Shown here piece after piece: positions 6,324 to 7,995 of a stretch of DNA of 7,995 nt. Source of the DNA: Paracoccaceae bacterium (lineage in GTDB: Bacteria; Pseudomonadota; Alphaproteobacteria; Rhodobacterales; Rhodobacteraceae); NCBI GenBank assembly GCA_023260935.1, contig JALQTL010000439.1:1-7995 (forward strand), given 5' to 3'. The notes beneath the pieces are model-generated. The model was not told the origin of the DNA and searched no databases. It saw nothing but the letters and a program-made list of their open reading frames with translations. The translations under genes were made by a program, and so were the position numbers. Position 1 is the first letter of the stretch; each line of letters begins with the position of its first letter.

Positions 6324-7657
6324 CGCGCCTTGCCTATCGGGTCAACATGACCCTGGAACGCCATTTTCCCGAGAAACGGCTGTTCCTGAAATCTGACCGG
6401 GATACCCGATTCATTCGCCTGCGCCCCGCCACGCAGGCCGTTGCCCTGCTGGGCGGAAGCCTGACACTGGCTTGGACCATTCTGGCCACCGCGATCATCC
6501 TGATGGATTCGATCGGCGCCGGATCGGCCCGCGATCAGGCCGCCCTGCGCCAGTCTCTTTATGAACAACGCCTGACCTCGCTGAGCCAGGACCGTGACAT
6601 CCGCGCCGAAGAAGCCGCCCGCGCGCAGGGCCGCTTCACGCTGGCGATGGAACAGGTGGCCGAGATGCAGTCGCGGCTGCTGGCCTCGGAAGACCGGCGC
6701 CGCGAACTGGAAACCGGGATCGACGTGATCCAGAACACCCTGCGCCGCACGATCAAGGAACGTGACGAAGCCCGCGAGAAGGCCGAGGTTGCGCATATGG
6801 CGCTGGCCTCGCAGACGGGCGCGGTGCGCACCGAAGCGGGCCGGGCCAAGGATGCGCTGGATACGCTGGATATCGTGAAGGATGCGCTGGCCGCCACGGC
6901 GCAGGAACGCGACCTGATGGAAGGTGCCGCCGAAAAGGCCGCCGAACGGGCCGAGACGATCCTTGCCGAAAAGCGCGCGCTTCAGGCCCGCAACAACGAG
7001 ATCTTCAGCAAGCTGGAAGAGGCCGTTTCCGTTTCGATGGAACCGCTGGACAAGATGTTCCGCGAAGCCGGCATGTCGCCGGACGAGCTGCTGAACCAGG
7101 TTCGGCGCGGTTATTCCGGTCAGGGCGGGCCGCTGACACCGCTGTCGCTTTCCACCAAGGGCAGCGAAGCCCATGCCGAAGAGATTCGGGCCAATGCCAT
7201 CCTGCAGGGGCTGGACCGGATGAACCTGTATCGTCTGGCCGCCTTCAAGGCCCCTTTCGCCATGCCGGTAAAGGGGGGGTTCCGCTGGACCAGCGGATTC
7301 GGATACCGTCGCGATCCCAAGGGCATGGGCAACCGCATGCATGAAGGCACCGATATGGCGGGTGCCTATGGCTTGCCGATCTATGCCACCGCGGACGGCG
7401 TGGTGGTGCATGCCGGGTGGGATTCCGGCTATGGCCGTCTGGTCAAGATCAAGCATGAATTCGGCATCGAAACGCGCTATGCTCACATGTCAGCGATCCG
7501 GGTGAACGTCGGCGATAGGGTATCGCGCGGCGACCGCATCGGTGATATGGGCAATTCTGGCCGTTCCACCGGCACCCACTTGCACTACGAAATCCGCATC
7601 GGCGGCAGAGCCGTGAATCCGATGACCTTCATAAAGGCAGCGAACCATGTTTTCTAA
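6317..7657 (+). CDS. Membrane-anchored M23 (LytM-type) peptidoglycan endopeptidase with coiled coil
   Basis: From GTG 6317 the product is 446 residues. Residues 39-63 are one membrane segment (AVALLGGSLTLAWTILATAI core). Residues about 72-235 are charged, Ala/Glu/Arg-rich and lack Pro, as in a long periplasmic coiled coil. The M23 domain occupies about 315-440, with the zinc and catalytic residues intact: His342-xxx-Asp346 (MHEGTD), His390 (YAH) and His421-x-His423 (HLHYE). Such enzymes cut peptide cross-links in peptidoglycan; intact motifs suggest an active enzyme rather than an EnvC-type activator. The start is uncertain: ATG 6347 would give 436 residues, an upstream TTG at 6173 is unlikely, and the best ribosome-binding site serves the out-of-frame ATG 6303. 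The stop overlaps the bactofilin start by 11 bases, implying coupled translation; bactofilins are known to position M23 enzymes in several bacteria. Domain call is secure. Confidence 0.93.
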   Translation: MLTRLAYRVNMTLERHFPEKRLFLKSDRDTRFIRLRPATQAVALLGGSLTLAWTILATAIILMDSIGAGSARDQAALRQSLYEQRLTSLSQDRDIRAEEAARAQGRFTLAMEQVAEMQSRLLASEDRRRELETGIDVIQNTLRRTIKERDEAREKAEVAHMALASQTGAVRTEAGRAKDALDTLDIVKDALAATAQERDLMEGAAEKAAERAETILAEKRALQARNNEIFSKLEEAVSVSMEPLDKMFREAGMSPDELLNQVRRGYSGQGGPLTPLSLSTKGSEAHAEEIRANAILQGLDRMNLYRLAAFKAPFAMPVKGGFRWTSGFGYRRDPKGMGNRMHEGTDMAGAYGLPIYATADGVVVHAGWDSGYGRLVKIKHEFGIETRYAHMSAIRVNVGDRVSRGDRIGDMGNSGRSTGTHLHYEIRIGGRAVNPMTFIKAANHVF

Positions 7658-7995
7658 GAGCCGAATCAACGAACCCGGGCCCAAGGCGGACGACAAGCAG
7701 AAGGCCCCCGAACCTACGGCGAAAACCAGCATGGAATTCACGCCTACGGCCCCCAAGGGCAAAGCCTCGGCCTCTATCCTGTCTTCCGACCTGACGATCG
7801 TGGGCAATCTGCGCACCACCGGCGACATTCAGGTCGAAGGCACGGTGGAAGGCGACATCCGCGCCCACCTGCTGACCGTCGGCGAGGGCGCCACGGTGCG
7901 GGGCGAGTGCATCGCGGACGACGTGGTGGTGAACGGCCGCGTGGTCGGCAAGGTGCGCGGCCTCAAGGTCCGCCTGACCTCGACCGCCCGCGTCG
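7647..7995 (+). CDS. Bactofilin, polymer-forming cytoskeletal protein (3' end cut by window edge)
   Basis: Bactofilins assemble without nucleotide into filaments at the inner membrane and act as scaffolds for cell-wall enzymes. The 116 residues visible begin with a charged, Pro/Lys-rich unstructured tail (1-40). From SILSSDLTIVGNLRTTGDI (43-61) onward come the short repeating strands of the right-handed beta-helix: VEGTVEGDIRA (63-73), LTVGEGATVRGECIADD (76-92), VVVNGRVVGKVRG (93-105), then KVRLTSTARV. ATG 7647 is preceded by AAAGG at 7633-7637, 9 bases away, and lies inside the last codons of the M23 gene in a different frame (11-base overlap). This links synthesis of the scaffold and the membrane-anchored endopeptidase. 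Full length cannot be judged; small bactofilins usually run to roughly 150-200 residues. Confidence 0.93.
   Translation, partial: MFSKSRINEPGPKADDKQKAPEPTAKTSMEFTPTAPKGKASASILSSDLTIVGNLRTTGDIQVEGTVEGDIRAHLLTVGEGATVRGECIADDVVVNGRVVGKVRGLKVRLTSTARV

Noticed and set aside
6209..7486. 425-codon minus-strand open frame opposite the M23 gene
   Set aside because: It is antisense to a gene with intact catalytic motifs and itself shows only low-complexity Gly/His/Arg/Gln sequence.

Overview
The window is GC-rich bacterial DNA with strong G/C bias at third codon positions. The protein families and wording (QueA, an AsmA/YhdP-like protein ending in an NPLSILTPG motif, a PrxQ peroxiredoxin, a DUF455 ferritin-like protein, an M23 peptidase with an N-terminal membrane anchor and coiled coil, a bactofilin) point to an alphaproteobacterium, most likely Rhodobacterales (Rhodobacter/Gemmobacter/Paracoccus relatives). 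This is inferred from family resemblance read by eye; no search was run. It reads as an ordinary chromosomal core region. I see no transposase, phage gene, CRISPR array, tRNA or rRNA.

Left half, minus strand (1-4567): a two-gene unit read right to left. A 1178-residue AsmA/YhdP-like envelope protein is followed after 5 bases by queA, the penultimate step of queuosine tRNA modification, which runs off the left edge with an estimated few codons missing. A perfect 10-bp inverted repeat lies in the last codons of the AsmA-like gene.

A 172-base divergent spacer (4568-4739) separates this unit from the plus-strand genes.

Right half, plus strand (4740-7995): a PrxQ/BCP peroxiredoxin; 87 bases later a DUF455 ferritin-like protein with a complete set of candidate diiron ligands, in the same reading frame as bcp and separated from it by a single stop codon that sits inside an 18-nt tandem duplication. 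After a possible weak terminator comes a 5' leader with inverted repeats, then a membrane-anchored M23 endopeptidase whose 3' end overlaps the start of a bactofilin gene by 11 bases; the bactofilin runs off the right edge. The peroxiredoxin/DUF455 pair suggests peroxide or metal chemistry. The M23/bactofilin pair suggests cell-wall remodelling placed by a bactofilin scaffold, a pairing known from other bacteria.

Nothing here is clearly a new system. The points most worth a second look are the stop-codon duplication joining bcp and DUF455 in frame, and the start of the M23 gene, where the only good ribosome-binding site serves an ATG that hits a stop after six codons; one extra C would join it to the main frame.
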